A DNA stretch of 64,000 nt from Gnetum montanum (GCA_015680685.1 MNCI01007974.1:1-64000), one strand, 5' to 3'. Shown: positions 46,767 to 59,568, numbered from the stretch's first letter. Numbers and translations are program-made. Notes: generated by a model from the letters alone, not told the origin.

Positions 46767-46911
46767 CCATTGAACACTTAGGAATTTTTAACATTTGATC
46801 CATAACACCCAAGGAGTTTTTACAATTTTTAGAGCCCAAAACCTTCTCAAGCCTATAACTCTTAGACCATTTATCAAAATCACCCCGTTCTTTGATCCTG
46901 CAATTACCAAA

Positions 46912-47204
46912 GATAAGCTCTTAGTCATGGAGGTAGCAAACCCCAAGGTTTTGACAGTAATTTTTTTGAAATTTTTTCTAACTCTCCTAAAGGGTTAAGT
47001 GAGAAATGCTATTAAATCATTAATTTTTAAGGATTTAACCCTTTCGAAAACTTCAGTAAACCAAATATTAAATTAATAATTAACTACTTAATCTATCTAG
47101 CCGTAATTACACCTTAGCCAAATGTAACCTCATCATGAGACAAGGTATTCCAATCATTCTAAGTTACATAATAATTACTAATTCATTGTTATGTGTGATT
47201 ATAG
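46912..47204 (+). other. Predicted leader intron of unit B (donor lost)
   Basis: At the donor position the sequence reads AAAGATAAGC instead of AGGTAAGC, a G-to-A change of the essential G. The acceptor TTATAG before the ATG at 47205 is kept. Confidence 0.5.
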
Positions 47205-50069
47205 ATGGCACCAAGATTGAAGAGACTGCAGGAGGAGAGACCATCACAATCACAAGAAAAGTAACCTAGAGGAGGAAGAGGCCAAGAAGAACATGGCCAA
47301 GAACAGGTTGAGGCAACCCATGCAATAGGACCTCTCATAGATGAGGCCAAGGTGGAATTTTTTTGATAGATTCCCAAAGAGGCAATCACATCTAAACATT
47401 CACAGTGAAGTGAAGTGCTAGGTCATGTACCTAGATTCGAAGTCACACTCACACAGGCCTATCTCGACATAATTGGAAGTTGTGAGGTCCAATGCTTAAT
47501 TATCCAAGAATTAAATTTTGGACCATTCCTTAAACAAGCTTTAGAAGATGTTAGAACTCAATTGCAAGCCTCTTCGATGTGGCCAATCATCACTTTCAGT
47601 GGGGAGTGGTACATGGGAGAAATGTATCTCTTCTAGAATAATAGGAAGTAGGATCCACTATGAAAATCAAGGAAATCCAAGTGTCCTACTTAGTGGATGC
47701 CATTACATAGGTCCTTAGGCTACTAGACAAAAGAACATAATTGGTAAAGTTGTTAACATAAGGAGATCCTAGAGCAAAGAAGGAGTGGACACAGTACTGT
47801 TATGGGGTTGACCATAAGGTATTTGATGCACTCACACTAGCGAAGTGAGCCAATTTGAAGATAGCGGCCTACCACCTCAATCCAATAGTGAGTCCTAGTA
47901 AGGTGATAACCTTCTCCACCCAGAGCATGTGCTACTTTAAGTGGTAAATTTCTAGTAAATCTTCCACAAATAATCTATCTAGAGATAACAAAGCTCTTCA
48001 AGGAGAATGAACATGGAAGAAAGACCTTGCCCTTTTTCTTCTTGATTAGAAAACTATGTAAAAGGGTAGGGATAGTCCACTACCCAAATGATATACTTAA
48101 GCATGCTCCTAGTGCTTCTTGGGTTGAGATGATGAAGGATAAGATGCCTACCATAACCATAGAAGAGTAGCACTAGCGTTCACCTCCACCACCTACTCAT
48201 GAGAAAACACTGGAGGTCTGCACTATGGCTGAATGCATGCAGAAATTCTAAGAGTATCTTTTGTAATAATGAGAGTAGTAGGTAGGAACTAGTGGTGGAG
48301 ACCCATCTATGTACACACTGGCTATGAGTCACCTCAAATAAGTTTCTTGTATAATTAACTAGATGGAGAAAGGTGGATTAATGTTTTCTGTCCAATGAAC
48401 ATGGTTGCCTATGAGCTTAAATCCAACTACTCGAGAGGTGACGGTGTCTCTCTCTTAGCACCATCTATTCCCAAAAATTTCTAGGAATGCCACTTCCTTT
48501 TCAATGCACTTGGAGGAGGGTGAGAAGGCAATCATATTGGTGAGGTAGCACCAGGTGTAAGAGACAACTATAGAGATCATTGTTGATTGAGTTTCCGAGG
48601 CATTAAATGCACCTATGGTGCTTGAACCAGATGTTTTTGCACTAAGAGGTGTACATGCATCCACAAGGACAATGAGAAAAAGATTAAGTGTAGCCCAACA
48701 TGAAGAAATATTGGACCAACTAGTGGGAATCAAACAATTGATTTTGAATATCTTTGATTTTTTAGATACCATCACTACAACCCAGTCGTAGCTGTTGGAG
48801 GAAAATGGCAAGTGCCTTATCTTAGAAGGAAAACTTAAAATAGCTAAAGCACATAATTAATGCTTGGTTGTAGAAGTTGCTAAATTGTGTACATGAATTG
48901 TTGACCTTGCTCTTATCAACCATGCATTGACATGAGATGAAGCTTTTTAATAGCTTCAAGAATAGCTTAAGTGGGTTGAGGGAGAAATTGTAATTGCTGT
49001 CTTTAATTAGTCCATAGTAGAAATTGCAACTCATTTACTACAGAGGGAATTGATGTAGACTCACCAAGAAAATGAGACCTTAACCATAGAAAACCATCAC
49101 ATGTGGAATGTTGATGCACAAAAACAATAGTTAGAAGAAGTTATCCATCAATAATAGGAGGAGCTCACCAGGGCAAATGCTAAACTAAGGAGATTGGAAG
49201 TGAAGAATCATAACCTCTTCATGGAGGAGGTTCGTGAGTTATACCAGAAGTCAGCTATTGAGATTACTGCCTAGAAGAACGAGGATTTAAAATTTAAGAA
49301 AGTTAAACATCATTACAGAGACCAGGTTGGCCTACAAAAGGAGGTGAATGAAAAGCATATCCAATTGTTGAAGGAAAACGTTAATGAGGCCCTCTAGCAA
49401 CTCCAACAATGTAGAGAATTGTAGCAACCCATCATTGATGGGATTGATGCCTACAACAAGGTAGAAATTTGCATGAAGGAGTTGTAGATTGAAGAGATGA
49501 CGGAGTACATGGAATTTTCCAATCTCGATTATGCAAAATTAGTAATGTTGACTACTGAATAGTTGTGGTCTAAACTTGAAAAGTAAGTGGCTAGCTCATA
49601 CTTTGTGTATGAGACTGAGTTCAAGACCCATAAAGACACCAAGCAAAAGCTTGTAATTGCGAATTTTGAACTCGAAGTTCTCAAGGCAAAATTCACTGAC
49701 TAGAGATTAGTCATAGGGAACCTAGCCAAAAGAATGAATGACTACCAAGCATTGTAGGACATACTTCAAGCATTCGACATTGAGTGCAAGAAATTCGCAA
49801 CCTGGTTTGTCAGTGTGAAGAAGCTCTTTTCCATTTTTCTTTATCCTTGGGATGCTCCAATCCTAGCCTACATCGATGAAGCTACGTGGACCGTGATTGA
49901 TCCTAGGAGTAAAGAAGAAAAAATGAATGCATTATTAGATGCTTTTTGCCTTTCACCTGAACTAGTAGTAATAGTAGAACAATCATAGCCACCTCTACAA
50001 TCACATGTGCCTGAAATTGTTGAAGGTTCCTTAGAACCTTAGGAGCCACCATTGCCTGGGATTGTCTAA
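47205..50069 (+). pseudogene. Post-pol ORF of unit B (full length, about 954 codons, decayed)
   Basis: Start ATG at 47205, stop TAA at 50067-50069. The span is a multiple of three, although compensating frameshifts lie near 47640 and 47930-48790. The first part is open for 73 residues (YLDIIGSCEVQCLIIQELNF, GEWYMGEMYLF). The second half reads in one frame with stops at Gln positions and consists of predicted coiled-coil (LRRLEVKNHNLFMEEVRELY, VGLQKEVNEKHIQLLKENV). The C-terminus reads EATWTVIDPRSKEEKMNALL and a Pro-rich tail. It is the best ruler of the ancestral length. The function is unknown. Confidence 0.78.
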
Positions 50070-50315
50070 CCTTCTCCATCAACTTCATGCCATTAAAGAA
50101 CGTGTTATCCAATTTTGAAGAATCATATCATGGTGTTCAGTTTTGTGTCATGAACACTACAAATTTTGTAATGTTTTGATCAGTACACTAGGCACTCAAT
50201 TGTTATGTCCATTTTTTCTTGTTTTTTTTTGTTATGTCAAAGTCAGTCAATAATTCCATACCTTCCCAATTTTTTAAATAACTCAAGGATGAGTTTTCAT
50301 TTAGTTATGGGGGCA

Positions 50316-51246
50316 TGATGAGTTTCAGTTTGTTGTGTTGATTGGGCCCCATCAAGGAGGCCTCATTGATTCAGTCTATTGCATTGATGAGGCCCCATTG
50401 ACTAGGCCACGTCAATCTAGTCAATTGCATCAACATGGCCCCATCAATGCAGGGGTCTGTCCCGATCTATAAATATGAGCCACTAGCCATATTTATGGCA
50501 TCAATTCTCATAGTAGTAGCATATCTCTTGTATTTTGTCTATTTAAAATCTAGAATATTTTTCTTGAGTGCCCATAGTAGGAGCCATTGAGTGAACAGAT
50601 CTTTTTTCAAGCATTTTTGTACCTAAGCACGATAGTGTGTGCAGTAATAAAGATGAGCTTTAAATCTTGCAGCATTCTAGATAGATTAAATACTTCATTT
50701 ATGCATTTAATGTTTTTAATTACTTAGTCAATGTTTTCCAGTAATTAAGCTAATTAGGATAATTGAGCAAGATAAGCTAGATAGATTAAATACATAAGTA
50801 CGAATGCTTCAAGCGTAACATGTATTCGCTTGGTAATCCTAGTAGCATTATTGCTTAGAATGCCTAGTAGTGTAGCACTTGGTAACCTAGCAATGGATAC
50901 ATGGGTTCAGGACATGTATATAAAGTAGGACTAGATACTTATGTTAGGATTAGCTAGAGGCTAGTAGGTTAGCTACATTAAAGTAGCCATTAAATTAGCT
51001 TGTATTTATCTCTATTCAAGCACCAAGACTATAAAGCATAAAACCATAAAAATTGTATGCCTCAATTACATTTAACTATGTGCTTCACAAGTTTAATTGG
51101 GAATACAACAAAATACCTTAGCGCAAGGTTCACTACCTAGAAGACTAGTGCACTAAAAACTATAAAGTCCATAGAATTCAACTAGATCATGCGTGAATGC
51201 TCTGTGATTTGTATGGTTGGACATAGTGGTACCTCACCACTCATCA
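50316..51246 (+). repeat. LTR of unit B / 5' LTR of unit C (931 bp)
   Basis: TGATGAG...CTCATCA termini, preceded by the purine tract ATGGGGGCA and followed by one base and a primer site. It thus has 3'-LTR context on its left and 5'-LTR context on its right. In the first 60 bases it differs from LTR C at about nine positions, eight of them transitions. Confidence 0.92.
50330..50475 (+). promoter_or_regulatory. LTR promoter of unit B
   Basis: About five variants of GAGGCCCCAT-TGATG, several in inverted arrangement with ATCAA, precede CTATAAATA at 50467-50475. Confidence 0.7.
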
Positions 51247-51247
51247 T

Positions 51248-51265
51248 TGGTGCCATTTCCAGGAA
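51248..51265 (+). promoter_or_regulatory. Primer binding site of unit C (decayed tRNA-Asp type)
   Basis: TGGTGCCATTTCCAGGAA matches the tRNA-Asp-type site of element 1 with changes that are almost all transitions. It is one base after the LTR. Confidence 0.75.
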
Positions 51266-51428
51266 CTTTTTTTGTTGAAACATGTGCTATTTAGGTTTAG
51301 TGAATACCATTAATTTCATTGTGCAAACCTCAAGGTCAATATCATTCCCACTATACATAGAATTATAAAAGCACATTAACATTTTATTTCAGATTGCAAA
51401 ATGTTTTCTTCTTCTCATAGGTGTGAAG

Positions 51429-53720
51429 ATGTCAAACCATCGCTCCCACAGTAGTGCAAAGTGGTGTATACTCATCTAGATGAGTATGTACTAGATTTCA
51501 CCTTCATCCTACATTAGGATGAACAATTGTAATGGTATGATATGGAGGGCAACATTATCTTGCCTCCTAATTGATTTGTACTTGGTATTCTATTTCAAAC
51601 TGTTAAGAAGTTGGGCATTCCAGATCTTCACAAGGAATATGTTGTGAATGGTTGTGACACTTGGGACTACTATCCCACTGAAACACAACATAAGAGAGAT
51701 CGAGATTAGGAGAAGAATCACAAGGCTATGAAGGGAAAACATTTCACTAATTGCTTATTCCTACTAGATCAAGATGACAATGAGGATCCTCCATTTGAAG
51801 GTTTTCAACATGAAGATTTTCCACCCCCTGTTATTGGTAATGAGGGTGTGACCCTAAACCTGTGGTCAACTATTCATAAAACAAGTTTGAGAAAAAGTGA
51901 CAATTAAGGTAGGGACTCAGGCACACATCACAATAGCAAGGGATCTAATGGTGATGGTTGTAATGAGTGGAATCATGGTGATGGACACCACGGTGGCGAT
52001 GGTGGTCCACCTTCCTCTCCATCCTCTTCATCTAAGTCTGAAAATTCCTCTTCATCTTCCAATTCTCATAGAAGCCACTATCAAAATAATTGTGATGAGG
52101 ATGATCAACAAGACAACAATGACCATCAAGGCCATCAAGAATACAAAGGTGGCTGGAACCATCATTGACATCATCAACACAATCATGATGAGGAACCTCT
52201 ATTGGCAATTATAAGTATGCTTAACATTATAGAGGATATTAGAATTTCAACTAGGCATATGAAAGACAATTGGATTAAGTTCTTAGACATGAATAATATC
52301 CCAAGATTTGAGGGGGCATACAACTCTAATCCACAGATACATCTACAAGCTTTCCATGATGCATGTGCCTTACATAACATAGAAAATGAATGGAAAAAAC
52401 TCAACCTCTTCCCTAGGACACTCATCAAGGAAGCTAAAAGCTGGTACCAGTTCTTAGAGTTGGAATCTATCCATAGATGGAGTACCATGTTGGAGCTATT
52501 CAATGACAAATATCAAATGTACTCCAAAGTGTCTAATCTAAGGAGGTAGATCCAAGGATGGAAACAAGGAACACCTGAACCCTTGGATGCCGCTATGGGT
52601 AGATATTTTTCACTCTTAAATTGATGCCATAGCCATGGTTATTCTTAGAGGGAACAACTTTGCCACATCATCGATGGACTCAGAGCAGAAACTAGAAGAA
52701 TTCTTGGGGTGTATGCCTAAGGGAGATTTTTTGAGCTAAGAGCTCATCAAATCCAAAGGCTAATAGAGTAGGTAGCAAAAGAAGAAGGTGAGTTGTGAAA
52801 AAGGGAAAGTGTGGAAGAGTATAATAGGGACACTTCTATCAGGAAATGGTAGGTCTAATTTTTTGACATGGAGGTGTCACCACTCGATGAAGTGGTGAAT
52901 AGAAAAACCTTACCCATCCAAAAATGTATTTATGATATTTTGCAAAGATTGATAAATTATGGGGATCTTTGGATGAAAAATTCCCAACTACTATGAAGAT
53001 TGCTAAAGAATCCAAAGAGGAAAATAGTGATCATAATTGCAAGAGGTGAAAAGAAGCTGAATGTACCTACCAAAGAGTTAAGGGTAAAGCTATTACAATA
53101 GAGGAAGTTGTGGAGATAGACTTTAAAGATGATGTTGTTTGTAAAATTTTGTCAATACGAACATCCAAAGGGATGTTGCCTTGTGATGTCACACTTACAA
53201 GAGTTTGGGGGTGTATGCATTGAATCCTCAACTAGCATGTAGGCAAGCACCTAGATGATTACCTTATCCTCAAGGAAATCCAAGATAGTTCCACCAACAA
53301 CAATAAGCTTACTACCCAAGCGAAGCTCCACCATAACCATATGAACAATACCAGTAGTGGCACCAACCACAATCATGGGGAATGTTATTGCTAAGGGAGT
53401 AGTATCCTTAAAGGAAACCAGATCCATATAGGTACTATGTTTAGCAACCAGTCTCTCTAACAAGTTCTACAAGTCATACCTCATTTCAACATTACTATTA
53501 CCCTCCAGAGTACCATCAAACACATTCACCATCCACTCAGGGGAAGAACCCATATTCATACTACCCTCTACATCTATTTGCACATGTCCCTCCACCCTCT
53601 ACCTAGTTACCTCCTACTTTGTTCATGTAGGGAAAAATCCCTCCACAGCTATAACAATGAAATGTCACACGAGCTATACATTCACATTTGACCTTCCAAC
53701 CATGTGGTTTGAATAATCGA
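51429..53720 (+). pseudogene. gag: Gag of unit C
   Basis: After a broken N-terminal part there is a low-complexity His/Asp/Ser-rich stretch (NGDGCNEWNHGDGHHGGDGG) near 51940-52010. The gag core (IPRFEGAYNSNPQIHLQAFH, LNLFPRTLIKEAKSWYQFLE, LCHIIDGLRAETRRILGVYA) spans about 52200-52800 and aligns directly with the gag of element 1. A 115-residue open stretch lies at 52202-52549, followed by stops, several of them where element 1 has Gln or Arg. The zinc knuckle cannot be read with confidence. Confidence 0.8.
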
Positions 53721-53939
53721 TCTAGGAAATGACCTTTTTTTTTACCCAATAGTCCTCCTAAATCCTCACAACCTCATGTGGTTACTTGCCCTACCTCTCC
53801 AACACCCTCATTCTCTACATCCAATAGCTTCGAGTGCCCTTCAAACCAAACGCTGCCTCAGATCTACATTTTCATGATAACTCATACTATTTTCAATTGG
53901 ATCAAGGCTAGCCATCTTCCCATGAAAAAATATAACCTA

Positions 53940-54345
53940 GGAAGTCCACTCATTTACCTATAGATCATTGGACATGAGCCATGAAAGGCTCTTCTTAATT
54001 TTGGTTTCAGTGTCAACCTCATTTCCCATGACATGTACAAAACTTGAAACCTATCACCTTGCAAGAAGAGCAACATTCATTTGAAATTGGTAGACTAGTT
54101 AATTACTATCCCTATAGAGTTAGTAGAGGAAATTATGATGACAATTTGTAGGTGGTACTATCTTATTTATTTTTTGGTGATCAAGGTTGAGAATTGCAAA
54201 GGTGACTTCCCCATCATTATGGGAAGATCTTGGTTAAGCATGGTCAATGCACAAATGGGCATAAGGGACCTCTCCTTGGAAATCTCCAAGGAAAATGAAT
54301 TTGGATGGTTGGAGAAGAAGCATATTCCATACATCACATAAAGTG
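53940..54345 (+). pseudogene. Aspartic protease of unit C (catalytic Asp lost)
   Basis: The plus-strand reading KALLNFGFSVNLISHDMYK corresponds to the usual LLDSGASVNLLPxxVYK, so the catalytic Asp has become Asn (a G-to-A type change) and Ser-Gly-Ala is altered. Further on come IPIELVEEI and NCKGDFPIIMGRSWLSMVNA, the conserved C-terminal motif, which lies in an open 68-residue stretch at 54135-54341. Inactive by inspection. Confidence 0.75.
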
Positions 54346-54639
54346 ATAATGGGTGCAATTGTGTGCAAAATATTTTGTCCATCAAAAGTACATACATTGA
54401 AGCATGCAATCAGTGTGCATAAGAAATAGATATTCAATGGTGTCTGTACGTAGTACCCACAAAATAGGAGGGCACCCAATGATTGATAGCTAACTTAGAA
54501 AGTAACACATTATGCATGGAACCAATTGAAAGCCTAACATGTGCTTATGTTGAAGGCATGGATGAACATGAACAAGTTCATTACCAATTCTTTGATGATG
54601 GTGGCTATTGGGAAGATTTGGAAATCCCTGATAACTTCA

Positions 54640-56240
54640 AGTAGGAGCCCTTAGAGTTGAAAAATCTACCAACCAGCATGAATTATGCATTCTTAAACAA
54701 TTGTAAGCTAGTCATAATCAATGCCAAACTTGCTCCTAAATAAAAATGCTATTAGCGGTGGTTAACAAATGGCCAATAGCCTTTGCTTGGTCATATCCTG
54801 AGTTGACTAGAATTGATCCATGGATATGCCAGCATTGCATCTACACTGACTCGGCCATGAAGCTAAGAAGGCAATGGAAAAGATGATTGAACCCCAAATT
54901 AAATCAAATCATCAAGGAGGAAATAAAGCAACTCCTGAAAGTGAGTTTTATCTATCCCATTGTAGATAATGAATGGGATAGTCCACTCATAATCATGCCA
55001 AAGAAAGGTGGCAAGTGGTGGCTCTACATTGACTTCAGGCTACTAATCATGGAAACATTTAAAAATTATTTTCCATTGCCATTTCTGGACCAAGTGTTGA
55101 ACATTGTCTTCAAGCATTGCTATTATAGCTTCTTGGATGGTTATAGTGGCTATAACCAAATTCAAATTTCACCAAAAGATCAAGCCAAGACAACATTGAT
55201 AAGTCCTTGGAAGACTTTTGCATATTGTAAGATGCCATTTAGTCTATGCAATGCCCCTACAACTTTTCAATGCTTGGTCCTTAGCATCTTCCAACAGTAG
55301 ATTGGTAGTGGTGTGGAAGTCTTCATGGATGACTTCTCCACCTATGGAGCTATGTTTAAGCAAGCCTTGAACCACCTTGAGCAAGTACTGAAAAGATGTG
55401 TAGAAACAAATTTGTGACTCAATTGGAAAAACAACCACCTCATGATCTAAGAAGACATTGCATTGGGACATAGAATCACTCAAAAAAGAATTGAGGTAGA
55501 CCCTGAGAAAATAAAGATCATCCAAGGAATAACCCACCAACCAGAAATTTTTAAAGATGTTTAATCATTACTTGGATAAATTGGCTACTATTGGCAATTC
55601 ATAGAGAATTTCTCTAAGATTACAAAGTCATTGGTAGAGCTTACAAAGAAAGATGCACCTTTCATCTGGACTAGGAAATGTGAACAAGCATTCCAAAAAC
55701 TATAGGAGAAACTTGTAGAAACACCAATTCTATGGGCACTAGACTAGTCTAGACCATTCCACATCATGATAGATGCATCTAACTATGTCTTGGGAGCTAT
55801 GCTCATGTGGTTGGATGATAAGAAATTCCCATACTGCATCCACTACTCAATCCAAAGCATTGTGAGGGTATAATTGAATTACATCACTACGAAGAAAGAA
55901 TTAATGACACTGGTGTATGCTCTTCAAAAGTTCAAGCACAATGTGCTTGGCTAGAAAGTATTTATGCACATGGACCATAGTGTAATCCACTTACTCATGA
56001 ACAAGCCAACAGTGAGCCCTCATATCATATGATGGCTTGTAATCTTGTAGGAATTCAATCTCACAATGGTGGTCAAAAAGGAACTAAGAATGTGGTTGCT
56101 GACCACCTCTCTTGCTTAAGATGGGATAATATAGAGGAGAATAGCCTACTCTACGATCAATTTCTAGATGAACTCCTCTTTATAAAAGCAATATATGATC
56201 AAACACCCATAGAAACAACATGCTATAATGGCATCCTCAC
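54640..56240 (+). pseudogene. Reverse transcriptase and RNase H of unit C
   Basis: In order: NPKLNQIIKEEIKQLLKVSF, WDSPLIIMPKKGGKWWLYID (first palm Asp in YIDFR), FLDGYSGYNQIQISP, MPFSLCNAPTTFQ and the catalytic box VFMDDFSTYG near 55318, whose wording is typical of Athila elements. Then GHRITQKRIEVDPEKIKII, IENFSKITKSLVELTKKDAP, and RNase H motifs FHIMIDASNYVLGAML, TTKKELMTLVYALQKFK and VFMHMDHSVIHLLM. A 137-residue stretch at 54887-55300 is open. The rest carries about ten stops. Confidence 0.9.
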
Positions 56241-57530
56241 CTATCTTATTACTTAGGAGATGCCACAAGATCTTTACTTTAGAAAGAAGCAACAATTTTT
56301 TCATTGGGCCAAATACTTCATAGAAATCAATGGACATCTCTACAAGGTGTGCACTAGTGGCCTGATTTGTTGGTGTGTCCATGATGAAGATCAACTGTGC
56401 ATTCTCTAGGATGCTCATGAAGGGCCTTGTAGAGGCCACTATGTAGGAAGATGCATGGTCATAAAAATTATGATGGTAGGATACTATTGGCCTACAATCT
56501 TTAGGGATGCCCACCAATTTGTTCAATATGGTGAACATTATCAACAAAATGATGGGATAACCACTCAAATGCAAGATTCTCAACAATGGATTCAACCATT
56601 GGAAACTTTTGACATATGGGGCATTGACTTCATGGGTCCCATCACACCCATGTCCAATGAAAAGGCATATATCATCATAACAATTGACTACTACACAAAA
56701 TGGGTAGAAGCAATAGTTGTTACTAATTGTATATCATCCACTACTACTAGATTTATACAATAAAATGTCATAAACAGGTATGGGGTGCCACATGCACTAA
56801 TTTTTGACAATGGAACTCATTTCATAGGTGCCACTTTTAGAAAATTGATGCAACGCTTGGGGGTTGAAATTAAATTAACAACGTCCTACCACCCCCAAGC
56901 CAATGGTCAAGTAGAGGTAACTAACCAAGAGATCATAATGATCTTAATAAGAACCATAAGCAAATATAGGAGAGATTGGAGCACCAAACTCAACTATGCC
57001 CTCTAGGCTTATCACTTAACATGGAAACTTCCTATTAGCTACTCTCCCTATGAGTTAGTGTATGGAAAACTTCCAATGCTCTTGATCTAGTCCAAGCTCT
57101 GTACACTCTTAACAACCTATGATTTAGATCTTCACCTAAGTCTAGCACAGAAAGAAAGATTGATCAACTCAAATTTGCTAGATGAAAATCGATTGGTGAT
57201 CCTATTTTTGAATGAGGTGCACAAGGCATTCAACAAGCAATGTCATGACCTCAAAATATAGAAAGTAACATTTCAACTAGGTGATAAGGTTGTCTATTGG
57301 AACCTACACATGTACCCTAGAAGAAAAAATTTCAAATGTTATGGAAGGGATCTTATATAATTGATCAAGCCTTTTCCTTTAAGGCCATGTTGATTTACAA
57401 GCCTGAAAGCCCAAATAAAAAAATGGTAGATCAATATCCAACAAGTGAAACCTTTCCTAGAGCCAAGATAAGCTAGTGCAACTACTACCTCAATGGATGG
57501 ACAACCACATTCCATTTTTCAGAACTCCTC
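56241..57530 (+). pseudogene. Integrase of unit C
   Basis: The catalytic triad is intact: DIWGIDFMGPITP (Asp), LIFDNGTHFIGATF (Asp) and YHPQANGQVEVTNQEI (Glu), in two open stretches at 56455-56763 and 56785-57006 separated by a single TAA. The zinc-binding region upstream is degraded. The C-terminal GPY/F-like part FQLGDKVVYWN lies near 57270. It matches the pol end of unit A (39464-40100). Confidence 0.9.
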
Positions 57531-59043
57531 GTTCCAACTTAGCCATGGGGGAGATGGTCATCCATGCTAATGATCCATATGGCTTCTCAATTTTTCTACT
57601 TTTTTTTTCACATTTTTGATGTTACAAGTTATTTATTTTATGAATTTTTGATTTTCAAATTTTTCCCAATTTTGCATCATCATTAGTACCTTTGAACTTT
57701 TCTTGATTATTTTAAACTTTCTTATATGTTTTACTTTGTTTTTTTTAAGTATGAATTTTCATTATTTTTGCTAATAAAAGTGCTTTATTGCTACAAGACA
57801 CAGTGCCCCTATTACTATTTTCTAATGATGGTTTATGCTTAATGTTATGATTGTCAATGTCTAGTTTCTATTTTTGATTTCTGATCTCTAATGAGTATGA
57901 CATGGTTAAATTTTCATGGAATAGGCAGTAAGTCCACATCATCTACCCACCCAATAAACTCTATGGTTTTCCTTGTTCTAGGAGTTTGAAGTTCCTTCAA
58001 AATTGGTAACCTTGGTAATTCCAAAATTGTGAAAGATTTAAAGGTTTGTAGAGGATGTGACTTCAAGGGGACTCAATACTCTTTATACTCTTCTGCTTAC
58101 TTGAGTGCTTGGGTGTTTTTCATGAACTTCTTACCATTCCATCCCAACCACTAATAGGACAATAGATAAAGTATTTGCATTGTGTGGTTCCCATTTCAAA
58201 AATAAAATAAAACATTATGGGAATTCAAAGCACACCCCTTAGATAAATAAATGAGCTACAAACACTAGTTATGGGACTAGAAATACATGCACCCATGCCT
58301 GAAAGTCCCCTCTAATCAAGGCCCTCTCTCTCTCCCACTTCCTACTTCTGTTTTCTTCTCTTTTTGGAATGGTTGTTGTTTTATGAGAGTACTCTTGTGT
58401 CTTGAATGGGACGATCGGTCTTGGAGTGGAGATGCAAAGTCATTGAAAGAGGTTGGTTTTGGTCTAGACTAAGGATGGATCTTCCTAGGTTATTTTAAAT
58501 ACATATTTCACAAGGGACTTCTTATGATCTTAATTTGAGATTCCATCTCACCTTCCCAATCATCCATCTATGTTGCAATAACTTACCTCATTGTTGATTT
58601 CTATGTTATGCTCGATGTCTTAGTTTGACGTGTTGGAATTCTTGGATAGATTCTTTTTGGTTGGTCCTTAACTTTTCATGACCATTAATCAACTATGGGG
58701 CCCACGAACTCCGTAGTTGGGGTTATGCAAGGGAAACAAGGGTAAATACCTACTATGAGAAGGACCCACTTGAATATCTCTTAGGTTGGTTAGTTATGTT
58801 CCTTATCTTAAGCATTGTTACAATCCTATCTTTCACATATTCCATTATGCACACCACTCTATGCTCCTTGAACTCTCATGCTCAATCCCATTTTTCCATT
58901 TTTCCTAATTTTTGGAACTTCAACACTCTCTTCTCACATTTTCATCATGTTCATGGCTGTTTGGACTTCCATTTGACCCTAATTTCATTCAAAATCTCTT
59001 TGTAATTTTCAAGTTTTGACCAAGTCAATGAAAGTTAATGATG
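57531..59043 (+). other. Post-pol spacer of unit C, with purine tract
   Basis: ATGGGGGAGATGG at 57545-57557 follows pol immediately and is conserved in A. T-rich non-coding sequence then continues to the internal promoter. Short open frames here (58287-58472, 58796-59005) are not conserved. Confidence 0.7.
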
Positions 59044-59130
59044 GTCAATAGTTGCATTGATGAGGCCCCATTGATGCAGTCAACCGCATTGACAAGGCCC
59101 CATCGATGTAGGACAAAAATACTATAAATA
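59044..59130 (+). promoter_or_regulatory. Internal LTR-like promoter of unit C
   Basis: Two boxes (GCATTGATGAGGCCCCATTG and GCATTGACAAGGCCCCATCG, each followed by ATG) precede CTATAAATA at 59122-59130. The LTR at 62664 has the same boxes and the same nine-base TATA element. Confidence 0.72.
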
Positions 59131-59276
59131 TTACTGAACAGTTAGGAATTTTTCACATTTGGTCCAAAACGCCCAAGGAGTTTTTGCAATTTTTAGAGCC
59201 CAAAACCTTCCTGAGTCTATAACTCTCACACTGTTTATCCAAATGATCCTATTCTTTGATCTTGCAATTACTAGAG

Positions 59277-59568
59277 GTAAGCTCTTAGTTGTGGGGGTAG
59301 AAAATCCCAAGGTTTTGATGATAAATTTTTTGAAATTTTTTCTAACTCTCCTAAAGGGTTAAGTGATAAATGCTATTAAATCACTAATTTTTGAGAATTT
59401 AACCCTTCCAAAAACTTCGGTAAACCAAAGATTAAATTAATAAGTAACTACTTAATCTATCCAGCCATAATCACACCTTAGCCAAATATAACCCCCTCAT
59501 GAGACAAGGTATTCCAGTCATTCTAAGTTACATAATAATTACTAATCCATTGTTATGTATGATTATAG
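59277..59568 (+). other. Predicted leader intron of unit C post-pol gene
   Basis: The donor AGAG|GTAAGC and acceptor GATTATAG are both intact. The acceptor directly abuts the former start codon (now AAG at 59569-59571). It is 292 bp long. Confidence 0.65.

Larger units (their letters stand above)
45389..51246 (+). mobile_element. Athila-like unit B (post-pol region and complete LTR)
   Basis: It begins within the spacer (equivalent to 40346 in A and 57770 in C), has no gag-pol of its own, and ends in an LTR that also serves as the 5' LTR of unit C. This is the expected product of a head-to-tail multimer with a deletion at the A/B junction. Confidence 0.82.

Noticed and set aside
40130-51246. 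The repeated 5-kb units of A, B and C first looked like giant LTRs
   Set aside because: TGATGAG...CTCATCA termini, purine tracts and the primer site place the true LTRs at about 0.93 kb; the remaining 4.9 kb is a repeated internal post-pol region.
51897-52214. Plus-strand Met/Ile/Thr-rich 105-residue frame as a separate protein
   Set aside because: It is the shadow of the His/Asp/Ser-rich low-complexity part of gag in another frame.
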